DNA of 64,000 bases from an uncultured Prevotella sp. (GCA_900541575.1 UQKO01000005.1:27354-91353); one strand, 5' to 3'; positions 50,330-60,519 are shown, numbered from the stretch's first letter. A program made the numbers and translations. The notes: generated from the letters alone by a model not told the origin.

Positions 50330-50445
50330 AAAAAGAAGTATTTAAAAGATTCGAGGACGAGCAATTTCAAGAGCCTAACTAGTCTCGTCCCTTAGGGTGG
50401 TTCAATTCTAATCTATTCTATATATAAAAGGTATCTTATTTTGAC

Positions 50446-50468
50446 GTATGATTTGCATACTCTTGAAA
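50446..50468 (+). repeat. dispersed intergenic motif, copy 3
   Basis: GTATGATTTGCATACTCTTG followed by AAA. It is embedded between GGGTGGTTC (near 50396) and GAACCACAC (near 50470), the outer bases of the hairpin repeat seen at 43755 and 46977. Confidence 0.5.
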
Positions 50469-50502
50469 AGAACCACACTATTTATTGAAAGCATCGCGCT
50501 TT

Positions 50503-51633
50503 TTACTTGATAAGCAACACGATCATCTTGAGCGAGAAGTCGAAGAAAACCATGTTGGCATTGACATTGTGTTCTATGTCACGCTGAGCAGCCGAGAGTT
50601 CTTCCATAATACCTATCACATTGCGTTCATTGATAAATCGTGCAAAGTTCACGGAGAAATCCTGTTCCTGCCGATTCATGTAATTCAGTTCGGGCGAATG
50701 GAAATTGTACATAAAGTTTTCGCGTACCAGCCGCTGAGCATATTCGAGAAAGGCTTTTTGCTTTTCTCTCCCCCACGACGATAGTTGCTGCGACCATTCA
50801 TAGAGGTCGCGAATCTTACGCATATAGCATAGACGCATAAAAAGCACAAAGAGGTCGAAGAATTGAGCTGTATCAGCGTTCATCGTCACCTGCTCCAAAG
50901 CTCGGGTATAACTACCCTCGGCCGAACGAGCTACTAGGCGAGCATCTTCTGCTTGCAGACCATTGAGTTGTTCCAAAGCTTGGGCTATATCGTCGGCACT
51001 AAGGGGAGGAAAGTCTATTCGTTGAGTGCGACTCAAGATGGTGGTTAGAAGTTTGTCGGGCTCATTGGCTGTGAGAATAAACACAGTCTGAGCAGGCGGT
51101 TCTTCCAATATTTTGAGCAATTTATTGGCACACTCTTCGTTCATTTGCTCTGCTAGCCAGATGATGATCACGCGATAACCGCCTTGACTACTCACATTGG
51201 CTAGTTTCATGAGTATATTCGTGCTCTCAGCCACACCAATCTGCGATTGCTGCTTTTCCACTCCCATACATTTGAGCCACGTTTGACGCGTAAAGTAGGG
51301 TGTAATAGCCAACTGCTTGCGCCATTCGGGCAGAAACTGATCACTCACAACAGCCGTGGTTTGCCCAGTAGGCTTGATGGTAGGAAAGCAGAAGTGAAGG
51401 TCGGGATGTGCTTGCTTCGACACCATGCGACAGGCCACGCACTCGCCGCAGGATTCACCTTCAGCTGTGGGGTGTTGGCAGAGCAAGCGCTGGGCTAAAG
51501 CCAAAGCCATAGGCAGTTTACCACACCCCTCAGGACCTGCAAAGAGCAAGGCATGAGGCACTCGTCCTTCGGCTATCATCTGCTTAATACGTTGCTTCGC
51601 CGTATTTTGTCCTATCACTTCGTTGAATTGCAT
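50503..51633 (-). CDS. holB: DNA polymerase III subunit delta'
   Basis: A 376-residue clamp-loader subunit of the AAA+ type. QNTAKQRIKQMIAEGRVPHA and LLFAGPEGCGKLPMALALAQ (P-loop region) open the protein. Zinc-binding cysteines follow (LLCQHPTAEGESCGECVAC). The Walker B-like strand VIIIWLAEQMNEECANKLLK and LKILEEPPAQTVFILTANEP with LLTTILSRTQRIDFPPL are typical of delta'/gamma. It helps load the sliding clamp at forks. It is first in the holB-PSP1-gldH operon, with a promoter at 51733-51763. The end forms a helical domain of about 130 residues. Confidence 0.93.
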   Translation of the reverse strand: MQFNEVIGQNTAKQRIKQMIAEGRVPHALLFAGPEGCGKLPMALALAQRLLCQHPTAEGESCGECVACRMVSKQAHPDLHFCFPTIKPTGQTTAVVSDQFLPEWRKQLAITPYFTRQTWLKCMGVEKQQSQIGVAESTNILMKLANVSSQGGYRVIIIWLAEQMNEECANKLLKILEEPPAQTVFILTANEPDKLLTTILSRTQRIDFPPLSADDIAQALEQLNGLQAEDARLVARSAEGSYTRALEQVTMNADTAQFFDLFVLFMRLCYMRKIRDLYEWSQQLSSWGREKQKAFLEYAQRLVRENFMYNFHSPELNYMNRQEQDFSVNFARFINERNVIGIMEELSAAQRDIEHNVNANMVFFDFSLKMIVLLIK

Positions 51634-51732
51634 GGTGGTGGAGGTTAAGATATTGGGCTAATACTGGCCGCAGCATAGGATGGGTATAAAGCATTTTCTC
51701 CTCGTTACGAAAAGCTAGCCTACAATGACAGA

Positions 51733-51763
51733 CAAAGTTACGACTTGGCGGGGAATGGGCAAA
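51733..51763 (-). promoter_or_regulatory. promoter of the holB operon
   Basis: On the minus strand TTTG (51760-51763), a 19-bp spacer and TAACTTTG (51733-51740) form a full promoter. The start would be near 51723, 90 nt before holB. Confidence 0.75.
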
Positions 51764-51902
51764 ACGAATTGTGGAAAACTTTCATCCAAGTGGGGGCTTT
51801 GAGCGAAGAATCTGCTTTTTCCGAGCAAAACATTTCCCACTTACACATGAAAAGTGTACCTTCGCACTATTATTCTTAGGCTAACAAAAACTTTGGTTTT
51901 TA

Positions 51903-53048
51903 TTGGAGCATCTCATATCAAAATCACGAAAAGATCTCAACTACATCACGCTGTTACGTTTCCCGTTAGCAGTCCTTGTGGTGCTGATTCATAGTTACAA
52001 CACGGCTTGGCGCTTGCCGGGACATGAAGCTATGGCGAGATGGGGCACATTCTGTTCGCAGATTCTGCCTACCTTTGCCGTACCATTATTTTTCGCCATA
52101 TCAGGCTACTTATTTTTTTCTCATATGCAGGAGTTTTCTTTCACTATTTATAAGGAGAAACTTCGCCGTAGAGCACACACGCTATTGGTGCCCTACGTAA
52201 TATGGAATGCTGTGGCTTTCCTGCTCTATGCAGCCAAGGATTGGGTGGCTCATGCACCACTGCAACACCCCCTTTCTTTCAATCTATTATGGGGAGACAC
52301 AAGCATGTCGGCTGCTACATCCAACCTTCTCGGATGGACAGTTCATGCCACAACAGCCCCCGTGCAAGAACCCCTTTGGTTTGTACGCGATCTTATTGTG
52401 CTCGTACTTTTATCGCCAATAGTTTGGAGCGTATTAAAACGTTTTCACTGGATAGGACTCACATTGTTTGCCGCTGCCTATTATTTGCATATTTGGCCTA
52501 ATCTTTACGGCATGAGCGCCATGGGATTATGGTTTTTCTCTCTAGGTGCTTTCCTCGCCATTGAGAAGAAAGACCCACTTTCCATTACTCGTCGATTACT
52601 TCCTCTATGCTCTGCATTACTCATTCCGCTTTTGATAGCGCAAACTGTGCTCTCGAATTTTAACGAATGGGGATGTACGCTTTCATCACAACAGAGTGAT
52701 TTCCTTCAGTTACTTCATTCTCATTCACAAACGCTCTTTTCGCTTTCACAACAACTCTACGTTTTGGCAGCTATGGTATGTGCCATTCATGGAGCCGACC
52801 GCCTCAGTAAGCATTGGATACCAGGAGCCATTCTTTCGGGAAGCAGTTTCTTTATCTACGCATCCCACGTCATAGTGCTCTTCCCTCTCACTGCTATATT
52901 ATCCAACGCTTCGATAAATCACAGTGCAGGATGGCAAATCACCTCTTATTTACTCTGTCCCATCATAGCCACGGGGATATGTTTGACCATTTATACAGTG
53001 CTTGCAAAGGCTATTCCTAGACTTTCATCTCCTCTATTGGGACGATAA
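51903..53048 (+). CDS. acyltransferase family 3 membrane protein
   Basis: A 381-residue membrane protein with about ten helices. The N-terminal part reads NYITLLRFPLAVLVVLIHSYN with the conserved Arg and His of O-acyltransferases, followed by VPLFFAISGYLFF and EPLWFVRDLIVLVLLSPIVW with the typical FxxR/D region. The family transfers acetyl or succinyl groups to surface sugars (wall, O-antigen or glycans). The frame opens with TTG at 51903 (MEHLISKSRKDLN); no ATG lies before the conserved region, so a rare start codon is likely. No glycosyltransferase genes surround it. Confidence 0.85.
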   Translation: MEHLISKSRKDLNYITLLRFPLAVLVVLIHSYNTAWRLPGHEAMARWGTFCSQILPTFAVPLFFAISGYLFFSHMQEFSFTIYKEKLRRRAHTLLVPYVIWNAVAFLLYAAKDWVAHAPLQHPLSFNLLWGDTSMSAATSNLLGWTVHATTAPVQEPLWFVRDLIVLVLLSPIVWSVLKRFHWIGLTLFAAAYYLHIWPNLYGMSAMGLWFFSLGAFLAIEKKDPLSITRRLLPLCSALLIPLLIAQTVLSNFNEWGCTLSSQQSDFLQLLHSHSQTLFSLSQQLYVLAAMVCAIHGADRLSKHWIPGAILSGSSFFIYASHVIVLFPLTAILSNASINHSAGWQITSYLLCPIIATGICLTIYTVLAKAIPRLSSPLLGR

Positions 53049-53173
53049 ACACCACATTTCGTCCTATCGATATGGTCAGCCCAATGTTTTTTCGTAAACT
53101 TGCAAGCAAATCGGAACAACGAACGCATCCATTCCGAATACTCCATCTATCAGTAACATCTAACACATCTATA

Positions 53174-56100
53174 ATGAAAAAGAAATCCTTACTCATCGGG
53201 CTAGCAGCTCTACTCTTCCCTATGTCCATGGCGGCACAGTATACGATTTACCCCGTGCCTCATTCACAGACAGCAGGAAAGGGCACAGTCAATTTCACCC
53301 CAACCGTCAACGTTGTATGCGAAGACGGCATTGATATTTATACCCGCAACCGTGTGCAGCAAATTCTGGGTGATCACGGCCTCACCACACGCATCACCGA
53401 CACTCCTATCGAAGCAGAAGCAAACATCTTCCTTGGCGTGAAAGGTTCAAATGGCGTAGCCGTGCAGAAAGCTGCCGCGCTTGGTCTCAACACCGACGTA
53501 CTCAACAAAGCCAATAAGTTTGACCGTCATATCCTTTCGCTCACCGATGGAGGTAGCGGTAACGCCCAGCTCGTTATTATTGGCGAAAATACGGATGCAA
53601 CCTTCTACGGCTTGGCTTCACTCGAGCAAATGCTCGATCAAGGCACTACCGGACTGCCCACCGTAACCATCAACGACTATGCCGACCTTAAAGAGCGAGG
53701 CATCATTGAGGGTTTCTATGGTAAACCTTACGACAACGAGGTGCGCAAAGACTTAATGCGCTACATGATGCGTTTTAAGATGAATTCTTACGTATACGGT
53801 CCGAAATGTGACCCTTATCACTCTTCTACATGGGCTGATCCCTACCCCACCACCATCACTTCTACTCAAGATCAGCAAGGATTCATGACGCAGGCCAAGA
53901 TGCAAGATCTCACCGAAACGGCTCACGCCTCTAAGGTAAACGTATCGTGGGCCATCCACCCGGGTAATAGCTTGCTTAACGATGGTCAAGTGGTAAGCAA
54001 GATTATGTCGAAGTTTGAGAGCATGTACAACCTGGGCTTTCGCCAGTTTGCCGTATTCGTCGACGACGTAGGCGTTCCATCTCAACAGAGCGGCATGGAC
54101 TTAACTTGCCAACGCATCACCGACCTCCAACGTGCTATCGAAGCCAAGTGGAATACCCCCGGCGCTGCCGCTGCCGATACAGTGAAAGCTCTCCGTCTCA
54201 CACCGCAGATTTACTGCCGTACTTTCGCTGGAAGTGATGCGCAATTCAACAACTTCTTCAAAGCACTGAGCAAACTTCCAGAGAACGTAACGGTATACTA
54301 TACTGGTCACGGCGTATGGTCTGTACCCAACAACACAGATCTCAAAACCGTGCAAGACCAGTTTGGTCGCAATGTCATTTGGTGGTGGAACTACCCTTGC
54401 AACGACAATGGAACAGGTCCCAGTGAGATCTATCCATTGGACATGAAGAGCAACTTCGTAGACATGCCCAATGTAGGCAACGAAAGTTCGCTCTCTTCTG
54501 AACTTACCGAAAGCAACCAAGGCGTTATCTGTAACCCTATGGAGCAAGGAGAAGTCTCAAAAACGGCTGTATTCTCAGCTGGCGACTATAGTTGGAACAA
54601 CACAGGGTTCGATAACATGCAATCATGGGAAGCATCCATCAAGTCGCTCTTCCCTGGCAACAACGATGCCACCGAGGCCTACCGTTTCTTAGCTCCCTAT
54701 CTAAACAAAAACGATCCCGAAACACTCAACACGATACTCACTGCCTATAAGAAAAACGGCAACAGCGAAGATTTAAAAAATCTCCTAAGTCAAATAGAAG
54801 AAAACTGCGACAAACTTGGCAAACTCGAAACATCTGAGAAAGCCAACGAATCACTCTTCTATAAAGACATCAAGCCCTGGGTGGTTCGCTTGCATGACCT
54901 AGCAGTAAACATCAACAAATATATAAGCGTCAAAGATTTTGGCACCGATGCAGAACAAGCATGGCCTACTTACATAAATGCGCTTAGCGAGTTTGATGAA
55001 TCTAACGAAAGCTACTACACACACCACCTCTCGGGCTTCGGAAGCACATCAATCTCTACCGAACCGCGCCTAACGCATGCTTCTTATCGTTACTTGACGC
55101 CCTTTGTTAACTATATAAAGGAGAATGCTACTTCCAACCTCTTCACAGCCAAGCCTACTTCAACCACGTCAACAGGCTTTACCAACGTAGAGGACCTCAG
55201 AGTGACAGGCACTGTAACGGCTTCGCTCATCCGCTTCCAAGCCAACAAAAGAGGCGTCACCCTCAACAAGGGCGAGTACATTGGTCTAGAACTTTCCTCT
55301 GCCATCCGTATCAACTACGTCACCATGGCAGACTCGCTCCTTGACCATTCTAAACTCAACGTCGTGGTTAGCACAGATGGTAAGCACTGGACTACAATCA
55401 ACCGAACTGGCAATGAATGGCTCGAAAAGCCCGAAGCAGGCTCTGGAAAATATGCGGGTTATGCACGATTTGTAGCTATTGTCAACGATAGTGAAGAGCC
55501 GACCTCCATTACCGTGCGCAATGGGATCGTGAATCTCTATCCCGCACAGAAGGCCGCAACCTCCGCAGCAGCAGCTCCGAGTGGAGCCGCATTCTGGCAA
55601 AGCCACACTGCCAACCTTATGTCCGATGGCAACTACAACACTTTCGTATGTATCAACCGCGTACAAAAAGCTGGCGATACATATACCATAACGCTCAAAG
55701 AAGAGACTCCCGTGGAGCACGTACGCATCGTGATGGGCACCACCAATGGCGACAACATTAACAAGGGACTCGTACAGATTTCAAAGGACGGAAAGAAATG
55801 GACTGCCCTGCGTCCGACTGGTGCCTCAAGCAATTATTATACACTCGACCTCCCGCAAAATTTCAAGGTGGGCACGGTCGACGGAGCTGACGTGTATGCT
55901 TGTGACTTCTCCATGTCGAACACAGCAGGTAAAGTAACCCCTACTTTGGCTAAATATGTACGCCTCTACGTGTCTACTCCCGCAAATGAGAAGTGGCTTC
56001 GCTTACATGAAATCGAGGTAAATGGCAAAGGGCTTAATGAAATGCCTTGCTTCCAAGCTGGTCAGTATGGCATCACGGAGCATAACGCTACGGATGGACG

Positions 56101-56698
56101 AGGGTATACGTCGTCTGCAAACTTTGCTCCTTACAGTCCCAAAGATCGCGTATTCACCTACTACATGACCAATAGCATACTGCTCAATGGCATCACGCTC
56201 TATACCGACCCCACCACCATGGAAGGACTGACTTACAACATCACCACCGATGGCGAAAATTGGAAGGAGATTGAACCTAGCTCAGCCCAAAATGGTATTA
56301 TTCGCTTCACTTTCGAGGGAGAGAATCGTGCTGCTACAGCTCTGAAGATCAATTGGAACACAAAGACCGTTCCGGCTATCTACGAAGTGGTAGAGAATTA
56401 CGACGAAGCCAACGTAGAACGCCCCACTGTCACTCGTATTGAGAGCGTGAGCAGTTCTTCTCAGTCTGCCACAGAGCAGATCGACCTCGCCACCGAAGGC
56501 AGTCACTTGGTAGCGAAGGCTCAATCGGGCATCAACAGCGTTGAAGCTTACACGCTCGACGGCCGCACGCTCTTCAGCCAGAAGGCTAACGGCGAAGCAC
56601 ATGTGACAATCCCCGTAGTAGGCGCTACTCACCAGACCATTCTCGTCAAGGTGACTATCCTCGGCGGCAAGAGTCAGACTTTCAAGATAATGAAATAA
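53174..56698 (+). CDS. secreted GH84 beta-N-acetylglucosaminidase with carbohydrate-binding modules
   Basis: About 1174 residues, with signal peptide (LLIGLAALLFPMSMAAQ); the ATG at 53174 is chosen over the longer frame from 53072 because the signal sequence starts there. The N-terminal GH20-like domain covers about 25-155. The GH84 barrel (about 160-460) shows ERGIIEGFYGKPYDNEVRKD and FRQFAVFVDDVGVP with the catalytic Asp pair at 297/298. Later come a helical region and F5/8-type C domains, for example KRGVTLNKGEYIGLELSSAI. The C-terminus (TLDGRTLFSQKANGE, KVTILGGKSQTFKIMK) looks like a type IX sorting signal. Family members remove GlcNAc from mucin glycans or O-GlcNAc proteins. It is followed by a hairpin and then by an alpha-fucosidase. 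Confidence 0.9.
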   Translation: MKKKSLLIGLAALLFPMSMAAQYTIYPVPHSQTAGKGTVNFTPTVNVVCEDGIDIYTRNRVQQILGDHGLTTRITDTPIEAEANIFLGVKGSNGVAVQKAAALGLNTDVLNKANKFDRHILSLTDGGSGNAQLVIIGENTDATFYGLASLEQMLDQGTTGLPTVTINDYADLKERGIIEGFYGKPYDNEVRKDLMRYMMRFKMNSYVYGPKCDPYHSSTWADPYPTTITSTQDQQGFMTQAKMQDLTETAHASKVNVSWAIHPGNSLLNDGQVVSKIMSKFESMYNLGFRQFAVFVDDVGVPSQQSGMDLTCQRITDLQRAIEAKWNTPGAAAADTVKALRLTPQIYCRTFAGSDAQFNNFFKALSKLPENVTVYYTGHGVWSVPNNTDLKTVQDQFGRNVIWWWNYPCNDNGTGPSEIYPLDMKSNFVDMPNVGNESSLSSELTESNQGVICNPMEQGEVSKTAVFSAGDYSWNNTGFDNMQSWEASIKSLFPGNNDATEAYRFLAPYLNKNDPETLNTILTAYKKNGNSEDLKNLLSQIEENCDKLGKLETSEKANESLFYKDIKPWVVRLHDLAVNINKYISVKDFGTDAEQAWPTYINALSEFDESNESYYTHHLSGFGSTSISTEPRLTHASYRYLTPFVNYIKENATSNLFTAKPTSTTSTGFTNVEDLRVTGTVTASLIRFQANKRGVTLNKGEYIGLELSSAIRINYVTMADSLLDHSKLNVVVSTDGKHWTTINRTGNEWLEKPEAGSGKYAGYARFVAIVNDSEEPTSITVRNGIVNLYPAQKAATSAAAAPSGAAFWQSHTANLMSDGNYNTFVCINRVQKAGDTYTITLKEETPVEHVRIVMGTTNGDNINKGLVQISKDGKKWTALRPTGASSNYYTLDLPQNFKVGTVDGADVYACDFSMSNTAGKVTPTLAKYVRLYVSTPANEKWLRLHEIEVNGKGLNEMPCFQAGQYGITEHNATDGRGYTSSANFAPYSPKDRVFTYYMTNSILLNGITLYTDPTTMEGLTYNITTDGENWKEIEPSSAQNGIIRFTFEGENRAATALKINWNTKTVPAIYEVVENYDEANVERPTVTRIESVSSSSQSATEQIDLATEGSHLVAKAQSGINSVEAYTLDGRTLFSQKANGEAHVTIPVVGATHQTILVKVTILGGKSQTFKIMK

Positions 56699-56753
56699 TC
56701 CATTAATGTGATCCGCACGCTCTTAGAGTTCAGTGCGACACAATAGTCTCTAC

Positions 56754-56791
56754 AAGGAGGCAGATTTCCACTCGGGGATCTGCCTCCTTTT
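56754..56791 (+). terminator. terminator after the GH84 gene
   Basis: AAGGAGGCAGAT (56754-56765) pairs with ATCTGCCTCCTT (56778-56789), 12 bp, followed by TTGC. The stop codon is 55 nt upstream. Confidence 0.75.
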
Positions 56792-57122
56792 GCATTATAC
56801 ATCATACAATATACTGGGAAGATCGAAGCATTTATCCTCCATGAGACGGAGAAAGATTCTAGGTAGGAAGAGAATAAGTTACCCCACGAAAAAAACGCTT
56901 TGGGCAGGAAATCTGAAGTGAAAGGAAGCGCAAGCAAAATGACAGCGAAACAGGTCAAATCGCACAAGCAAGTACGCTCATTATCAGCAACATGCAACCA
57001 TCCAAAGCAAATAGTACAAGCCATTGAGCATGAAATCGGCTGTAACGTGTGCGCGCAACAAGCACTCATGTTCCCCCCTCTTCCTATACAAGCAGAAAAA
57101 GTGAACAAATTCTACACTATTT
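56792..57122. other. intergenic region without a gene
   Basis: No convincing reading frame; the frames here lack starts with coding-like sequence. The GH29 promoter begins at 57123. Confidence 0.55.
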
Positions 57123-57154
57123 TTTGCGCAATGCAATGACTTATCGTATCTTTG
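57123..57154 (+). promoter_or_regulatory. promoter of the GH29 gene
   Basis: TTTG (57123-57126), a 20-bp spacer and TATCTTTG (57147-57154) match the Bacteroidetes promoter exactly. The start would be near 57161, 64 nt before the ATG. Confidence 0.8.
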
Positions 57155-57224
57155 CATAACATAGATAAAGTTCTGCTATTAGAGCATTTTCATCAACTAC
57201 GATATTCATCAACTTTTTCCATCC

Positions 57225-58748
57225 ATGAAACATTTCTACAAATTGGCTACGGCTCTTTGCCTCTTTGCACTGATGCCCTTTGCGGCACAGGCGCAACTTG
57301 AGCTAAAGCCCACTACGCTTCCCAACAGCGAGAACGAACCCGCTCCGGTACATCCCGTGCCTTCGCCCCGACAACTGAAGTGGCAGTACACAGAATTTTA
57401 TGCCTTTTTCCACTATGGCATGAACACGTATACAGGCGATGAGTGGGGACATGGCAACGAAAGCGAAAACATATTTGCGCCCACGGCAGCTCCCAATCCC
57501 GAACAATGGCTCACTGCCGTAAAAGCCGCAGGAATGAAGGGCGGCATTGCCGTGGTGAAACACCACGACGGCTTCTGCTTGTGGCCCACAAAGACCACTA
57601 CCCACAACGTGACCTCTTCAAGCAACGAATTTGCAAAGCAGACGGATATTCCCCGCGACTTTGCCAAAGCTGCTCAAAAGTTGGGCATGAAATATGGCTT
57701 CTACGTGTCGCCCTGGGATCGCAACAATGCAGAATATGGTAATGACACTTACGTGAAGAACGTTTTTCTGCGTCAATGTGCCGAACTTGCAGCCTACGGC
57801 GCCGACCAATTTGAAATGTGGTTTGACGGCGCAAATGGTGGCGATGGCTACTATGGCGGTGCTGGTGGTGTCCGCAACATTGATCGCTCTACCTACTACG
57901 ACGTGCCCAATCTACGCGACACTGTACACAAGGTTAGCCCCGACTGCGTACTCTGGGGTGTAGGTGGCGAAGCGCGCTGGATTGGTAATGAAGAAGGCTA
58001 TGCTGGCGAGACCAATTGGAGCCCGGAAGAATATGGCTATTCGGCCGAAAGTAATGGTATGTATGGCACCATGAACGGATGGTATTGGCAACCAGGCGAG
58101 AGCGATGCTAAGTACACCTCAGGCGGTTGGTTCTGGCACAGCGGCGAGAAGGTAATGGGGAACGAACGCCTATTCCAAATGTATCTCGAAACAGTAGGAC
58201 GAAACTCTACGCTCATCCTCAACTGCCCGCCCGACAAGAGCGGTTCACTTCCCACTGCCACAGTCGAAGGACTTAAAGAATTTGGCACGACACTCAAAAC
58301 ACGCCTCGGCGGAACAAACTATGCTCTCACGGCCGATGATGTGCAGGCCTCGGAAGAACGCACCGCTGGCCAAGGCCGCTCATTCAGCATAGCCAATGCC
58401 ATGGACGGCGATAGCCTCACTTACTGGGCCACCAATGATGGCACACTCAGCGGCACCATCACATTCCATTGGAAAACTGCACAACCCATCCGCTACGTCA
58501 TGTTGCAAGAGCACATCAAGCTAGGACAGCGCGTCAAAGCATTCACCATCGAGACAAGCAACGATGGAGTAAATTGGAATAAGCGAGGCGGCAATATCAA
58601 AACAACGACCATCGGCTACAAGCGTATCATTCCCCTCAACGGAAGCACTAGCGATAGCTACTCCAACGCACAAAGCGTAAAATACTTGCGCGTAAGAATC
58701 ACCGATAGCCGAGCTTGTCCCACACTGGAGAATATTGCTCTATATTAA
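57225..58748 (+). CDS. secreted GH29 alpha-L-fucosidase
   Basis: A 507-residue protein with signal peptide (LATALCLFALMPFAAQAQ). The GH29 barrel (about 45-355) shows YAFFHYGMNTYTGDEWGHGN, GIAVVKHHDGFCLWPTKTT with the conserved His-His, and DQFEMWFDGANGG with the nucleophile Asp201. The C-terminal F5/8-type C module (about 365-507; TYWATNDGTLSGTITFHWKT, VKYLRVRITDSRACPTLENI) probably binds glycan. The enzyme releases fucose from host or dietary glycans. The next gene starts 49 nt after the stop, so both are likely read together. The FHS transporter at 22.7 kb is a possible importer for the product, but is unlinked. Confidence 0.93.
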   Translation: MKHFYKLATALCLFALMPFAAQAQLELKPTTLPNSENEPAPVHPVPSPRQLKWQYTEFYAFFHYGMNTYTGDEWGHGNESENIFAPTAAPNPEQWLTAVKAAGMKGGIAVVKHHDGFCLWPTKTTTHNVTSSSNEFAKQTDIPRDFAKAAQKLGMKYGFYVSPWDRNNAEYGNDTYVKNVFLRQCAELAAYGADQFEMWFDGANGGDGYYGGAGGVRNIDRSTYYDVPNLRDTVHKVSPDCVLWGVGGEARWIGNEEGYAGETNWSPEEYGYSAESNGMYGTMNGWYWQPGESDAKYTSGGWFWHSGEKVMGNERLFQMYLETVGRNSTLILNCPPDKSGSLPTATVEGLKEFGTTLKTRLGGTNYALTADDVQASEERTAGQGRSFSIANAMDGDSLTYWATNDGTLSGTITFHWKTAQPIRYVMLQEHIKLGQRVKAFTIETSNDGVNWNKRGGNIKTTTIGYKRIIPLNGSTSDSYSNAQSVKYLRVRITDSRACPTLENIALY

Positions 58749-58797
58749 GAGCGCAAAAGCAAGAAATTCTATTTCTACCAATCAAACAAAGAAACAC

Positions 58798-60519
58798 ATG
58801 AAAACGCGATATTTCGCCCTAGCAGCCCTTGCACTTCCCTTGGCAGCTATGGCACAGACGACGGTCAGCGTCGACTTTGAAGATCCCTCGGGCTATAAGG
58901 CTCTGGGCGTATACGACACTTGGGAGGAGTCTCCCTTCCGCACGGGAAAGTTGCAAGGCAACGTTGCTGTAGTAGACAATTTCCTTCCTCAGACCAATGC
59001 TGATGGCGTTGTCCTCAATGATTCTAAGAAAATTCTCGGTGTACAGCGCTCACGCTTCGGTAGCAACACGTTTGGCGCACGCGTCGACCTCAACGAGCCA
59101 CTCAGCACGACACCAACAACCATCTACGTTCACGTCAAAATGTATAAGCCATGCAAAGGGAAAGCCATGCTCGTTGGTCTAGGCAAACGTCCCGACCGCG
59201 CAGGACAAAGCAACGACGTGGAACAATTTTGGGTATACTCAAGCAAGTCACTTCCCGGAAACGAATGGTGCGATGCCGTGTTCCCCATCAAGACGTGCGA
59301 CGGGGTTGATATTCACAGCTTCGTGATTGTGCCCGACCCTACTACCCCCAATCATTTGACGGACGACTTTGCCGCCTACTTCGACGATATCTTGGTGAAC
59401 AACGACAATAGGCCACGCATTAAGCAAAACTCTTTCTACGAACTCAACTTCGACGAAACCACCGTATCTGACAAATCGGGCAACTACGTACGCTCTATCA
59501 AAGTTGTTACCACGAGCAACGGCACACAGACCCGCAACGTTGGACAGAAGTCTCCACAGTTGATCTACAATGACCTTACAAACTACTCATTCCGTGCAAA
59601 AGCAGGCGACACCGTCACTCCCACAATCTCCTTTACTGGTAATTGGATGAACGGCTATGTCTATCTCGATCGCGACAACGATGGTCAGTTTAATGTAAAG
59701 CTCAATGACAACTATACCAATGCAGAAGGTAGCGACCTGATGAGCTACTACTACATTGAGACCGTAGAAGACAAAAAGGGCTATAAGTACGACGGCACAG
59801 AAGTGAGCGGCGACGCACGCAACACCATGGAGACTCCCGCCTTCAAGCTCCCCGCCGACCTCCCCGTAGGATTCTATCGCATGCGCTTCAAAGTAGACTG
59901 GGGAAATACTGATCCCGCAGGCCGTATGACGGCAACAAACAACATCAAACATAATGGTGGTGCTGTAATCGACACTCGAATCAACATTCACGCCGACAAG
60001 GTAAATGTTTCTGCTGCAAGCCGCAATGGATTCATCACCGATGGTAATGGCGGAGAACTCGTCAATTACGAAACAAACTTTGGCAAGCCTCTTGCTATCA
60101 TCGCCAAGCCTGCTCCGGGCTTTGCTATCGACTCCGTGACAATCTACCACGGCTACAACCTCAACGGCGAGCAATACAACAAGTACGGCACCAAGCAGTG
60201 GGACAAAGTCGTAATTCGTGCCAACGTTTTCAATAAGACAACTGGCAAATATACTCTCCCTGCAAGCCTCATTGACGGCGATATCATGATTGATGCCCAA
60301 TTTGCTAGCACCACTGCCGTAAAGCAGGCTCAAAAAGAAGAACCACTAACTTTTACCGCAGCGGCCGGAAAACTTCTCCTAAAAGCAAGTCAACCCACCG
60401 ACGTAGTGGTGGCCGACGCTGAAGGCCGCATCCTCTTCAAACAGCATCTTACAGGTAGCCACGCCCTCACACTGCCCACAGGTATCTACGTAGTCAACGG
60501 ACAAAAAGTAACGCTCTAA
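58798..60519 (+). CDS. secreted GEVED-domain protein with sorting-like C-terminus
   Basis: About 573 residues with signal peptide (FALAALALPLAAMAQ); the ATG at 58798 is preferred to the frame from 58735, which overlaps the GH29 stop. Residues 20-220 look like a jelly-roll binding domain (TVSVDFEDPSGYKALGVYDT; FVIVPDPTTPNHLTDDFAAY). About 275-420 is a GEVED-type domain: FTGNWMNGYVYLDRDNDGQF with the Asp-rich loop and FYRMRFKVDWGNTDPAGRMT. The end, KLLLKASQPTDVVVADAEGR and then LPTGIYVVNGQKVTL, is a type IX-like sorting signal. No catalytic site is known. It may bind glycan substrates for the two glycosidases upstream. Confidence 0.75.
   Translation: MKTRYFALAALALPLAAMAQTTVSVDFEDPSGYKALGVYDTWEESPFRTGKLQGNVAVVDNFLPQTNADGVVLNDSKKILGVQRSRFGSNTFGARVDLNEPLSTTPTTIYVHVKMYKPCKGKAMLVGLGKRPDRAGQSNDVEQFWVYSSKSLPGNEWCDAVFPIKTCDGVDIHSFVIVPDPTTPNHLTDDFAAYFDDILVNNDNRPRIKQNSFYELNFDETTVSDKSGNYVRSIKVVTTSNGTQTRNVGQKSPQLIYNDLTNYSFRAKAGDTVTPTISFTGNWMNGYVYLDRDNDGQFNVKLNDNYTNAEGSDLMSYYYIETVEDKKGYKYDGTEVSGDARNTMETPAFKLPADLPVGFYRMRFKVDWGNTDPAGRMTATNNIKHNGGAVIDTRINIHADKVNVSAASRNGFITDGNGGELVNYETNFGKPLAIIAKPAPGFAIDSVTIYHGYNLNGEQYNKYGTKQWDKVVIRANVFNKTTGKYTLPASLIDGDIMIDAQFASTTAVKQAQKEEPLTFTAAAGKLLLKASQPTDVVVADAEGRILFKQHLTGSHALTLPTGIYVVNGQKVTL

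Noticed and set aside
53072..53173. N-terminal extension of the GH84 protein
   Set aside because: The signal peptide begins at the ATG 53174; a preceding extension would block recognition as a signal sequence.
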